64,000 nucleotides of DNA from Hermatobates lingyangjiaoensis (Eukaryota; Arthropoda; Insecta; Hemiptera; Hermatobatidae): the NCBI GenBank assembly GCA_026182355.1, contig JAPFBL010000002.1, positions 310,001-374,000 on the forward strand, written 5' to 3'. The notes beneath the pieces are model-generated. The model was not told the origin of the DNA, ran no database searches, and saw only the letters and a list, made by a program, of their open reading frames with translations. Shown piece by piece: positions 36,710 to 46,950 of this stretch. The stretch's first letter is position 1. Each line of letters starts with the position of its first letter. A program made the translations under genes and the position numbers.

Positions 36710-37754
36710 GATAATGTTTAAAAAAATACAAATAATAATTTTAAAATATAAATAAAAGAAATAAATTGAATTCATTAAAATCATACTCTTTAGTGAAGAT
36801 TTTTAAAATATTGTTTATAATTGGTTAATGCTAATGCAAACAATTCAGAGAGGTTATGAATAATTGGCTGTTAATAGTACTTGATTTTACAAAATTGATT
36901 ATAAAGTACAAAGGTTCACAGCGATATGTTCTACCGAAAATGTAAATAAGATCTCGACATTTTCTTCAATGCTTAATAATTTGGTCCCGGTACAAGTTTT
37001 CAAAATTCAGTTTGAAGAAGAACATTTGCCATACATATTAACACTGTTAGACTCTACTTCTCTGATCGACTTTTAATAAACCTAATTCCCAGTTACCTTT
37101 TCAGTAACTATTATTTCCAAAGTTGGAAAATGATGCGAAATCTTTGAAAAGAAAAAATCGTCGGCAGTTGCACTTAACTCAAGACGAGAACCTCCTTTCT
37201 TGACAGTTGTGCAATTATCCCAAATTCCAAATTCTTTATGTAACATTTTTTAAATCAAGTTAAATTTTATTTTACTGAAAGTAAATTATAAGAATTTGAG
37301 ATCCCCAGACGTCAGACTTTTTTTATTATGCCTGTCCAAGGAATATTATGGTATGGAATAGTCTCTTCTTTGCCGATTATGTGAAGTTAGATTCCATTTT
37401 TTTTTAACCATAACATCGTTCTTTTTTTCCATTATACAACTTGGTTAAAATAATTATTACATAATTTTGTACATATAAAATATAAACGGATAGGTATTAA
37501 TGTACTTGTAATATAATTTTATTATGATACTAATCATACATTATGTTATATTTTTTTATAAAGTACATTTGAAAGAGAATTTTTTGAAATAGACCTGTTT
37601 ACGGTTTCCCGGATGAGGTATCATGCATAAGATGTTTTCAGCATGTGGCTGGGTGGGTGTGTAGAATACTAGTCACACTGTGTGAAAAGTCTTGGCACAC
37701 ATTCAGTTGTTGGTTCAGTAAACATCTTATTATTTCTGGGTAATATTGAAAGAT
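36710..37754. other. AT-rich intergenic DNA
   Basis: No gene or repeat is assigned. Confidence 0.4.
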
Positions 37755-38142
37755 GGAACGGTACTTTACTGTTATTTATTCCAAAACATGTAATTTTTAA
37801 TCAGATGCTTCACATTTTTTTAGAAATGCAGAAGGTGGTTAGGTAAACTATGTAAGAGATCCACTGGCTATTAGAACAAAAGTCATTTTCTTCTGTAAGA
37901 GATTATTTCGTAACACAAAATCTACACTTTCGCTTTTGAAAAATTTTATTACTGTTGTAGGTATACTAGTGATGTTATATGCATCAATGGTGTGATATAC
38001 AAAAATAAGAATAATGACAAGTGGATCAATCACTATCTCTACTACCTCCAGAAATGAAAGCCTAAATGGGACATTATATATTATATACCCAAGAAGTTTT
38101 ATATTAAGTTTACTTAGAGTAAAGTTGAGTGTAGGCCACTCA
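37755..38142 (+). repeat. Family D, right-end partial copy
   Basis: Corresponds to the last 400 bp of the element (compare 13090-13488 and 39480-39873) and ends GAGTGTAGGCCACTC. The next, full copy starts directly after it, so two copies are in tandem head-to-tail. Confidence 0.7.
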
Positions 38143-38146
38143 AGAT

Positions 38147-39873
38147 TTTTTACTTTATTATAAGTAAAGTATAGTGATCGTGAAAAAATTCGATCTCGAG
38201 ATTTTTACGGGATTATATGTTTTGAGGTTCCAAAAGTCGTTTTATGAAGTTTTTTCGATGATGTCTGTGTGTGTGTGTGGGTGGGTGGGTGAGTGTGTTA
38301 GCATTTACCACGCTACGGTCCAGAATCTTTGATGGATCAAGTTGATATTTTACACGAAAATGGGCCTAATAGGGAAGAAGATCCCTATTGTTTGGGAAGA
38401 ATTATGCATGACGGGAAAGTCAGTTTTTTTGCCAAAAACAGTTTTTTTAAAAAAATTTTTTCCTAAAGTGACAACCCTAGAGTTTTGAAATTTTGGCATT
38501 ATCTTTGAGGTTACAAATGGAACAAACGAAAAATATATTCAGAATTTCAAAACAACGTGAAGTATTTTTTTTTCAATGAAATGTAAAAATTTTGACTTAT
38601 AATTCAATCTCAAAGCTTGTGAGAGCGATACAAGTCATACTGTTTGACGGATCAAAATGAAACGATGCTTAAAAATAGAACATTATATGGAAAATGAGAT
38701 GAGATAATTTTTTTCAAAATTACATTCACCAAATTACAAGTAAAGGGGCGTTAAAGTACGAATACGGTTTTCAGAAAATGTTTTTTTGACACTAAACGGA
38801 TCATTAGAAACTCATGAAAATTTTACCAAAAATGGAACAAAAAATTAGCAATTCATAAAAAAAAAATTCATGAAGGTTCAATTACGGGAAAGAGCAATAA
38901 AGCTATAAAAACTGTTTGTTTATCCTAGACTAAGGGATCACCTGCTATACTTGTCGAATTTTTGATATTTTTTTAAAATGTTTACATTGACTTAGAAATT
39001 TTTGAGCAAAACCACTGAGATAAAATTAGACGATTCTAGTCTAATAGTTCATACTTATTATTTTTAAAATTTATAAGCTTCCAACTATAAATGATTTAAA
39101 TTATACTGAATAGCTGTCTTCGACTTTGAGTTGTGTTGGTAAACTGATTAATTAGTAATATATTTTTTCCCAATATACATTCATAGCAAGCTTATAACAG
39201 AGTACAAGACGCAGGTAAAATGATACTCACTCAGAGAAAATTGGTACATATGATTTTCGACAAAGGGGAAGGAAAGTGATTTTAATATATACTAAGAAGC
39301 CATAAAACTCCCAGTATAATAATTCTATAAACGACCAAAAATGTAAAACATAATTCAAAATGGAAATATTTCGTTTGAAGATTAATAAATGTAATTATTA
39401 TATATCCTTAATTATAAATTATCTTAAATCGCCATTTTTTCTTGGATGTTTATGATGTTCAGAGAAAATAAGAGTATTTTCCTGATTTAAGTTTGAAAAT
39501 TTGACTTAAATATTCAATGAAGAAGGAGGTCAAGTAAACGACATAGGAAATCAACTAGCTATTTGAACAAACGCCATGTCCTCTTGTAGGAGATTATTTC
39601 GTATGAAGAAATTTTCTCTTTGGCTTTTCAGAAATGTTATTACTGCTGTAGTTATACCAATGAGATTATTAGCATCAGCTGTGGATGTACAAAAATAAGC
39701 TTTATATATTGATAAGTCAATCAATCACTATCTGTACTACCTCAGAAGTGAAAGACTAATAAGCATCTCCCATTTAAATGTTTACATTATGCTTAAATGA
39801 AACGTTATATATTATATACCCAAGAACATTGATATTAGGTTTAGTAATAGTAAAGTTGAGTGCAGGCCACTCA
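38147..39873 (+). mobile_element. Family D interspersed repeat, copy 2 (1.7 kb)
   Basis: Aligns end to end with 11866-13488, from TTTTTACTTTATTATAAGTA to GAGTGCAGGCCACTC. Shared landmarks include GATCTCGAGATTTTNACGG, the GGGT run, CACGCTACGGTCCAGAATCT and GAATTATGCATGA. No long frame is conserved between the two copies, which argues against a coding element. Confidence 0.75.
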
Positions 39874-40394
39874 GATTTTTTAAATCGTGACTAAGCGACT
39901 TGAATATCTGCGTCAGGTGTGGAAGATGTTTAGTTTTGCTATTGCTACGGCAGGTTGGGGTCAGAATGAGTCGTAATTCAGTAATATTTTCGTAGTTCGT
40001 AATATTCAGTTTTAAGATGCCTGAGATTTGCTAAGGCGGAGAAATGGTTCCAGCTCCCATCAAACGTGTGCCCCGGCATACAAGTTGCTACGAAATTTAA
40101 TGCGACGTTAGAATTCTACCGGTGACTAGCTGGCTGACGTTAGATCTTGATGATACCCTACATCCTATGCATGATAATGTTCTGTCCCTCGTCCTCTAGT
40201 GTTTTCACACTACACTTGGAAAAATGCTGGACATAACACTGGATTATTTGTACCTTATAGAATATTGTACATCAATTGTGTTACTAACAATATTTCAGTT
40301 CTTCCTAAATCGTGCATCAAAACTGTGAACTATTTTATAAAATATTCTTTTTTTCATGAAAAGATAAATACTATTGTGACAATGGTAAACAATC
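39874..40394. other. GC-richer patch of unknown origin
   Basis: 39890-40200 is less AT-rich than its flanks (CCCGGCATACAAGTTGCTAC and similar) and looks like an old repeat or gene relic. No frame stays open and no family is recognised. Confidence 0.3.
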
Positions 40395-41188
40395 ATTTTC
40401 TGCAATTTTTTTTGGAATCAAAAATTGAGAGAAATTAACGATATTAAAAAATGATTTCTGAAATAAAATAAAAATTCTTCTAATTCTGCGCGACTATTCC
40501 TTTACTGGTATCTAAAGTAGAGTTAATTGGTAGTTTATCACAACATTGTTATCTTCATAACATTAGTAAATAATAACTAAAAATACCATAAATTATAAGT
40601 AGTTTGTTAGTTTATGCTGCTGCAGGAATTAGAAAAAACTGTTTTCACAAAGTTTATGATTTTCCTTTTCATTTTTTCATTTGTAAAGCGCAAATGAGTC
40701 GTGAAAAACATGTTTTCAATGCTGCTCCCGTGTACTGACAAATATATCTTAGATTTACATACTTCTGTCTGTTATATTAAATTCAAAAAATATCAGACGA
40801 AAATTTCCATAAATTACCAACTTAATGATTATTTCATATTATTGCTAGTCGGTACACTGGAGCAAATTGAAAATATGTTTTTCACGACTCATTTGCGCTT
40901 TACAAATGAAAAAACTAAAAAAAAATCAAAAACTTTATGAAAACAGTTTTGTCTAATTCTTGCAGCAGTATAAAATAACAAACTACTTGTAATTTATGGT
41001 ATTTTTAGTTATTATTTACTATTGTTATGAAGATAACAATGTTGTGATAAACTAGTTATTAACTTTCCTTGGGATACTAGTAAAGAAATTGAAGAATTTT
41101 TATTTTATTTCAGAATCATTTTTTAATATCGTTAATTTCTCTAATTCTTGATTCCAAAAAAAAGAAAAAAAATTATGTAATGGCAAAC
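40395..41188. mobile_element. Long inverted repeat / foldback element
   Basis: The left arm 40395-40740 and right arm 40849-41188 are reverse complements with scattered mismatches and small indels, separated by about 108 bp. The outer ends run CAATCATTTTCTGCAATTTT and, inverted, GTTTGCCATTACATAATTTT. Arms of about 340 bp with a short unique centre fit a foldback transposon or a MITE pair. The transcript would be a long double-stranded RNA. The frames at 40199-40438 and 40701-40940 are accidental. Confidence 0.8.
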
Positions 41189-41739
41189 AATATTGTTTAT
41201 TGAAAACAAAGACAATTGAGGAAACATATTTCAATAGATGACGTAAAATGCTGAATAGTAACGTTATAAAACAATACCCATCAATATTTTATAATGACTG
41301 AAAATTTTAATAGTTCTCATTGTCCGTGGAACGTTCACAACCTTGAATGACAAATAGTATTCATAATTACGATGAGAACACACTTAACATAATGTAAAGT
41401 ATGTATGTTTAAAAAAAGACATGTACAACTCAACACGAACGAATGAATATCAACCGTTCGAAGTCAGAAGGCTTACACATCGTAACTGTAATAACTAAAC
41501 AAATTGTTAATTTCGACTTACGAATAATAAACCTTATTCCACTTTAAAATAGTAAATAGGCATGTGTTGGGTCTATGGTGTACTAGGGCTTACAAACCTC
41601 CAATAAAATTTCAATAAAAAATATTACCCCATATAAATATGGCCTCATGTATATTATAAATACAATTCTAAATATAAATAAAGGTGATATAAGAGTGTTG
41701 GTATATAAAGGGAAACAATGATCAAACGTGTTTTTATAC
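41189..41739. other. AT-rich intergenic DNA
   Basis: No gene or repeat is assigned. Confidence 0.4.
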
Positions 41740-41824
41740 CAGATGGATAAATTTTTGTCATCTGGGGGCCTGTCGTTATTTTCTCTTTGAGTCGCAATAT
41801 ATTCATCTAAAGGTAATGTTGCAT
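41740..41824 (-). pseudogene. Possible isolated exon or pseudogene piece
   Basis: On the minus strand, AG at 41826-41825 and the donor ATCTG|GTATAA bound 85 nt that code ATLPLDEYIATQRENNDRPP then DDKNLSI, a polar, protein-like run. Just upstream (41840-42048) other frames carry LRHRSPSPLHRLVFNVKSVD and GGISASLEASFQAETSHNRL, which look like coding sequence broken by frameshifts. A decayed retrocopy or an old gene fragment would explain all of this. I do not recognise the protein. Confidence 0.3.
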
Positions 41825-42059
41825 CTAATCGATTATCGGAGAGTTGTATCAACCGATTTCACATTAAATACGAGCCGGTGGAGTGGAGATGGACTTCGGT
41901 GCCTAAGATTGTGATGTGATTTTAAATCCAATGATGGATAGACGATTATGTGAAGTTTCTGCTTGGAAAGATGCCTCAAGAGAAGCAGAGATACCTCCTT
42001 CAAGGTTACGCTGTTAGAAAGAGCACTCCATCCTCTACCAAGAAGCATGAAGAGATTCC

Positions 42060-43555
42060 CAAGTCACTTCCATGGGCTATGCTCCAGACAACTGATGCTC
42101 AAATTTTCTGAGTAATGAACATTTTAACGACTACCAGCAGGACTCATAATAGTAAAAATATGATATTTATACCCAGGATTCTACGACTATTGTTACTACC
42201 ACTTATGATTCACTATGTGCAAAACCGGTCGGTTATAGCTGTATAACACCTATTCACGTTCACGAGGTAAGACGGGCTTTCATAATACTATGATAAAAGT
42301 ACATCTAGTACAAATCACTTTTAGGTTTACTTCACTCACCACAATTTGAAGAAACTAGCGATTACTTCATCTAAGAATACTACACTGCGTAATAACGACA
42401 TTTAATTAAATACAATAACATTTACTGTTATAGTAACTAAATTAGTGACTATAACTGCTTAGTTGGAAAAAGATTTGCACTTTCACACAATACTGGGTTG
42501 CAAAAGAATAAGAGACGTTCCTTTTACAAGATAACAAGAAAATGTTTCAATGCTTCAGGGAAATTTATTTAATTTTATATAATAGCTTATTACATTCTAC
42601 AAACTTCATTGAATTATACAACAAATAAATGAAATGTAGCAACAGAACTGTTTTTTTTTTCAAATCATATTACTATTTCACTAGTAGGTATGTCTGGAAA
42701 ACTTAAGATGAAAACATTTTGAAGACAGTAAGTTACCTACATGAGCAGAACTGGATACGAACTCGTATTTTAATTAGACTGCAGCAAATGAAGAGGAAAA
42801 AAAGAAATAAAAGATCATTGAATAAGAGAAAAATGGTCAAACTGATCTAAAGTACCTCTTTAAGACAATTGATAAGAATTTTTTCCTCATGACGTGGATG
42901 TGATCAAACCAAGAAAATGTGATTGCCTTTAAATAGGAATAAGTTTGTAAATGTTCATTGGTTATACAATGATGGTATTTGATCAATTGTGATTTAGGAA
43001 TGTCATCGTTTGAAAAACAAATAAAAATCAGTAAAATGTTAGTAATAAAAGAATGGCAGACATTTGACAAAAGAGTATTAACTTGGCTACAAAAGAGATA
43101 GAGCAATGGTTTAACGCCGAGATCAAGAATGCCACTTGTGGGAGATAAAATATCCGAGATAAGAATAAAGGTTTGACACAAAGATTACTGTCACAAATAT
43201 TGAGTTGACTTCAGGTGAAGTAAAATTCATACTTTACAATTGAGAATCTATTTCAGAATCTATTTTAATAAAAAGAAAAGAGTTTTGTTATATTTAAAAT
43301 GTAATCGCACGACGTTTTTACAAATTAATGTCCATTAACGAAGTTAATTTAAAATAATAACTCCAATAAAAATAATCCATTGTCTTTTACAAAGGTAAGA
43401 CTTTGTGAAATTATAATTACCCTTTTAATATAAGTATAATCAGAATAATGATTTACATTGTATACACAATATCCGCTGAATTATTCATTAAATATTTTAT
43501 TTGAACATTTTTCTATTATCATGAAAAAGAACATAACTTAGACTATTGGCTTGTC
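42060..43555. other. AT-rich DNA, possible LINE remains
   Basis: A minus-strand frame stays open at 42837-43181 (114 codons), next to the LINE fragment at 43.6 kb on the same strand. It may be LINE-derived, but I see no motif that proves it. Confidence 0.3.
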
Positions 43556-43905
43556 TTAAATTCTATTAATAGGTATCAAATTTATATAATTACGCTGATC
43601 AAGCGGATCAATCAAAGATTGACTACGGATATGAAAACGTTGAACTTTGAAGGTAATAAGTTCAAGTATTTGAGAAGAGTCTATATTATAATTTAGCAGA
43701 TAATACAGAGATCGTATGCCAAATATGGTTTGCATATTTTTAAGGATGGCAAGATTTAAAGAATTTAAAAGACGTTGAAAATTTAAACAGACGAAGTAAG
43801 AGTGGTAAAGCAATTTACATGCCTTAAAAATCGGCGTTGAACACGTTCAGTATTATGAATTAAATATTCATGGGCAGGAGTCCAAACTACTGATGTCAAT
43901 TCTAG
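43556..43905 (-). pseudogene. Decayed LINE reverse transcriptase C-terminus
   Basis: On the minus strand, 43905-43800 codes LELTSVVWTPAHEYLI then HNTERVQRRFLRHVN. This is the Y/TSVVW.P....I..IE.VQRRF motif near the C-terminus of non-LTR retrotransposon RTs. After a shift, 43813-43556 continues with RSLYYLLNYNIDSSQILELI and RFHIRSQSLIDP, in keeping with the following L..YK.L......L.......R..R. segment. It is frameshifted and 5' truncated, and is a different lineage from the 4.1-kb copy. Confidence 0.7.
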
Positions 43906-43916
43906 TGCAGGTTAGT

Positions 43917-44155
43917 GCAGTTTAGACAAGTCCATAGACATTTGTCCCTAATGCTAAGCTTAATATCAATTAACTTGAGCATTCCTACTCGCCGATTCCA
44001 CTCCATGTAGCTTTAAAATTCTATTGGACAGATTTCAAGTTTTAATAGAATTTTAAAGCTATATGGAGAGGAATCGACGAGTAGAAATGTTCAAGATAAT
44101 TGATATTAAGCTTAGCATTAGGGACAAATGTCTATGGACTTGTCTAAACTGTAAC
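43917..44155. mobile_element. Foldback at a LINE-PLE junction
   Basis: 43917-44031 (CAGTTTAGACAAGTCCATAG onward) and 44042-44155 are reverse complements with few mismatches and a short loop. Both arms contain TTAAGCTTAGCATTAGGGAC in inverse orientation. The left arm abuts the LINE remnant, and the right arm is followed within 220 bp by a PLE N-terminal coding piece. I read it as the inverted terminal segment of a PLE (pLTR). Confidence 0.7.
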
Positions 44156-44309
44156 CTCCAAGTTAGCATAGCCTTACCGTAACCTCCCTTATTTATATAT
44201 CATGCATGTCGACTGCGTTATTGTTTTTTGTAAAGTATTTATACTTAGTTATTATATACTTATACAGATGTTTAAATTTCTAGTATTAGGAAGTGAAGTT
44301 AAAAACACC

Positions 44310-44531
44310 CTGAAGATGATCAACGATGACTGAAACGTTGGAGAATAGTGTAAATGTGAATAAAGTTAACAATGATTTTTGAAGATAAAACTTTTGGAGA
44401 ATTATTATTTCATATCCCAGAGAACCTCAGAACACTGATTAGGAAATTAGAAAAGTTAAAGAGAAAAGAGACCAGAACAAGAGTTAAAAATTTTTTTCAT
44501 GAAATTTGTTTCAACGAAAATCTGCTCCCAA

Positions 44532-44535
<4 letters not shown>
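44310..44535 (+). pseudogene. PLE 5' fragment: decayed tail motif and ORF start
   Basis: CCCTGAAGATGATCAACG-ATGACTGAAACGTTGG (44311-44343) keeps CTGAAGA and GAAA but no clear stem II, so it looks like a decayed hammerhead-like core. The frame 44372-44535 then reads LRTLIRKLEKLKRKETRTRV, KNFFHEICFNENLLPNYT. The pattern L..LE.L..K.......F....C.....LP.YT is the N-terminal region of PLE ORFs as I know them. The frame runs straight into (CA)n(TA)n, where the element is cut off. Confidence 0.6.
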
Positions 44536-44589
<54 letters not shown>

Positions 44590-44590
44590 A
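44535..44590. repeat. (CA)n(TA)n compound microsatellite
   Basis: A CA tract is followed by a TA tract. It truncates the PLE fragment on the left and borders the foldback on the right. Confidence 0.95.
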
Positions 44591-44818
44591 AGATTTCATA
44601 TAAACACGTGAAATAACAATCAATGATCAAACCACAATAAGAAATGGGAAAACAAGACTAAGATCTTTCAACCGTAACAAGCGGTCTTCGTCAGAGTCGA
44701 AAACCCAACTGTTGAGTTTTTGACTCTGACGAAGACCGCTTGTTACGGTTGAAAGATCTTAGTCTTGTTTTCCCATTTCTTATTGTGGTTTGATCATTGA
44801 TATATATATATAAATCAA
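44591..44818 (+). mobile_element. PLE tail foldback, family A (best copy)
   Basis: The left arm 44621-44705 and right arm 44715-44799 are almost perfect reverse complements of about 85 bp with a 9-bp loop. Each arm holds a full family A hammerhead-like motif, one per strand. The element lies between (CA)n(TA)n and a short TA tract. The same unit recurs at 58.47-58.68 kb and, partly, at 8.6, 54.6 and 59.15 kb. Confidence 0.8.
44721..44763 (+). ncRNA. Hammerhead-like motif, family A
   Basis: Stem I GACT (44721-44724), CTGACGA (44725-44731), extra A, stem II GACCG/CGGTT (44733-44737 and 44745-44749, with one G-U) around a 7-nt loop, GAA (44750-44752), loopless stem III AGA/TCT, T17 (44759), stem I' AGTC (44760-44763). 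The core order and the flush three-way junction match a type I hammerhead with a minimal stem III. Such short stem III forms are known from PLE hammerheads and are thought to work as dimers. Confidence 0.65.
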
Positions 44819-45499
44819 TTTCTTTCAAAAGTAAGAATTATTATTCTGTGACTACACATTTTAACAAAAATATGGAAATGAAACTGTTAGATTGTAAATA
44901 TTTGGATAAACTGGTGAAGTGAGACAACGTGGAGGTTATCCTCTATGGGACGGTTTGAAGAGCAGAACAGGTTTCAGACTCTGGAAAGCTTTATGAATGA
45001 ATTGTGCCATGAGTCAGTTACAAACTAATGTTTGGAAACAAACAATGCTCAGACAATTTATACACATGTTTATTATATCATTGAAAAAAATTAATGACTT
45101 TTAATAAACTCATTCAACTTCAAATGTTTTTTTTAAAAAAAAACTATAATATATGATACTAATTTAAATCTAATGGCTGGATCAAAATGCATAAAAACCT
45201 CTGGAAACAGTGATTGTCTTATTTTTTCTTTTGATAGAAATAGTAATGTAACTGAACTAGTCACAAGCTCATTATTACAAATAAAAACCGATCAAAGGGA
45301 AACATTCTTCCATTATGTTGACTTGAAATAAGGTGCTGCCATTACTCCTGCTTATATCTCTCGTAATCCACTTGTAAAGAAACCAAGGCGCACCTTTAGC
45401 CATTGACCTACGATCAATGAAACTATGAATGAAACTATGATCAATGATTGATCAATTATCTGAAACCTTCTCTAGGACAATCACAATTAACATATAACA
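44819..45499. other. AT-rich intergenic DNA
   Basis: Nothing is assigned. Confidence 0.4.
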
Positions 45500-45858
45500 C
45501 TCAAATACAAAAAGAAAAAATTTAGAGTTATTAGTTCTGGAGAAAAAAATGCTGTCTAAAAACAAATTTTGGCAAAAAAAGTCTTTCCTATCATGCAAAA
45601 TTGCTGCCCAATAACAGACTATATCTACATTATGAGGCCACTTTTTGTATAAAATATTGATTTGATCCATCAAAGATTTTAGACTGTAGCGTCCCAACAA
45701 AGTTTTGGATACACACCCACCCATCCACATATAGACATAATCGAAAAAACGTCATAAAGCAATGTTGGGGACCTAAAAACATGTGAATCTGTCAAAATCT
45801 CGAGATCAAATTTTTTCACGATAACTATGTTTTACTTATAGTAAAGTAAAAGTTGAAC
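45500..45858 (-). repeat. Family D fragment, left part
   Basis: Read on the minus strand it begins TTTACTTTACTATAAGTAAA near 45858 and continues through CGTGAAAAAATTTGATCTCG, GGGTGGGTGTG and a GATGGATCAAATC run. This is the left third of family D. Confidence 0.7.
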
Positions 45859-46452
45859 ATAAAAACTCATTTACAATATAATATCAAGAATTGGTTCATA
45901 AATCATAAAATAAAAAAAAATTGATAACATTTTAACTTTAATTTTCGACGAAGTGAATATTTTTAAAGATAGCATCATTCGTTTTAAAATTATGTGGCTG
46001 ACAGAGTTGGTTTGAACAAAGAGGATATATTGTTGACAAAAGGAGCTTGTGAGCTGTTGACATAATGTGAGTAAAATCAATAATGCAGAAGGTCAGAGCA
46101 ATAGTCTTATGCTTCATTCAACAAAAATGTGAAATTATTTACCAAAACAATCTTCAGTACCTGACATTAATAAGCAACCAAATGAAAGTGCCTTTCTTTT
46201 TCGTTTTTTTGCATTATTTTATGTTTGTTGAATACATATTTAGCTCCTTTCCTCTACTGTTCCTTTCTTTCCCTCCGTCCCCTTATTTTGGTAATAGTGC
46301 TGCTTGATCTGGCATACTTTATTTGTTAATGTTGACCTGATGGTTTAGTTGCCACTTCTACTCTTGATGACTTTAAGAGTCTAAAAATAGAAGTAAGTTG
46401 TTCAGCTCGTTTGGAATTCTTGATGTGTAATTTCACTTGTGGAGTATTTCTT
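45859..46452. other. AT-rich intergenic DNA
   Basis: Nothing is assigned. The frames at 45871-46080 and 46083-46307 show no motif. Confidence 0.4.
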
Positions 46453-46490
46453 ATATATATATATTTATATATATATATATATATATACAC
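46452..46490. repeat. (TA)n microsatellite
   Basis: A TA tract with one TTTA interruption, left of the family B foldback. Confidence 0.9.
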
Positions 46491-46536
46491 TTTTTTTCGT
46501 TGGAAATACGATCCAAAACGGACAAATATAGTTCAA

Positions 46537-46795
46537 TATAAACAAAGAAACATAGAGAAATCAGAAGAACACACTTACAGTCTCTAATTTTCGGTTTGAA
46601 CCGTCTTCAGGAGAGATAAGAGAGGGAAACCAAGCGCACTGGATCAGAGACGGTTGGAGTCTCCAACGGTAGGTTGGGTCTCCAACCGTTTCTGATCCAG
46701 TGCGCTTGGTTTCCCTCTCTTATCTCTCCTGAAGACGGTTCAAACCGAAAATTAGAGACTGTAAGTGTGTTCTTCTGATTTCTCTATGTTTCTTT

Positions 46796-46802
<7 letters not shown>
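46537..46802 (+). mobile_element. PLE tail foldback, family B
   Basis: The arms 46537-46658 and 46681-46802 are near-perfect reverse complements of 122 bp with a 22-bp centre. Each arm carries CTCCTGAAGACGGTTCAAAC followed by CGAAAATTAGAGAC, the family B hammerhead-like motif. TA tracts border both sides. Weaker relatives are at 9.04-9.21 kb and 54.87-55.09 kb. Confidence 0.75.
46725..46758 (+). ncRNA. Hammerhead-like motif, family B
   Basis: Stem I TCTC (46725-46728), CTGAAGA (46729-46735), extra C, stem II GGTT/AACC (46737-46740 and 46743-46746), GAA (46747-46749), loopless stem III AA/TT, A17 (46754), stem I' GAGA (46755-46758). Sequence outside the core differs completely from family A, yet the architecture, including the extra base, is the same. 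Confidence 0.6.
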
Positions 46803-46878
<76 letters not shown>

Positions 46879-46950
46879 GTTACAACTAGAAAATACCAAA
46901 ACGAAACTAACACTCACGATATATATATATAATATATATATATATATATG
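46799..46950. repeat. (TA)n cluster
   Basis: TA tracts at 46799-46826, 46829-46872 and 46918-46950, broken by short unique sequence. Confidence 0.9.

Noticed and set aside
40199..40940. Two 79-codon plus-strand frames
   Set aside because: Both overlap the inverted repeat arms and are not mirrored or conserved between arms.
42837..43181. 114-codon minus-strand frame
   Set aside because: Hydrophobic and Ile/Leu-rich as expected from AT-rich DNA. I could not match it to RT or endonuclease motifs despite a LINE nearby.
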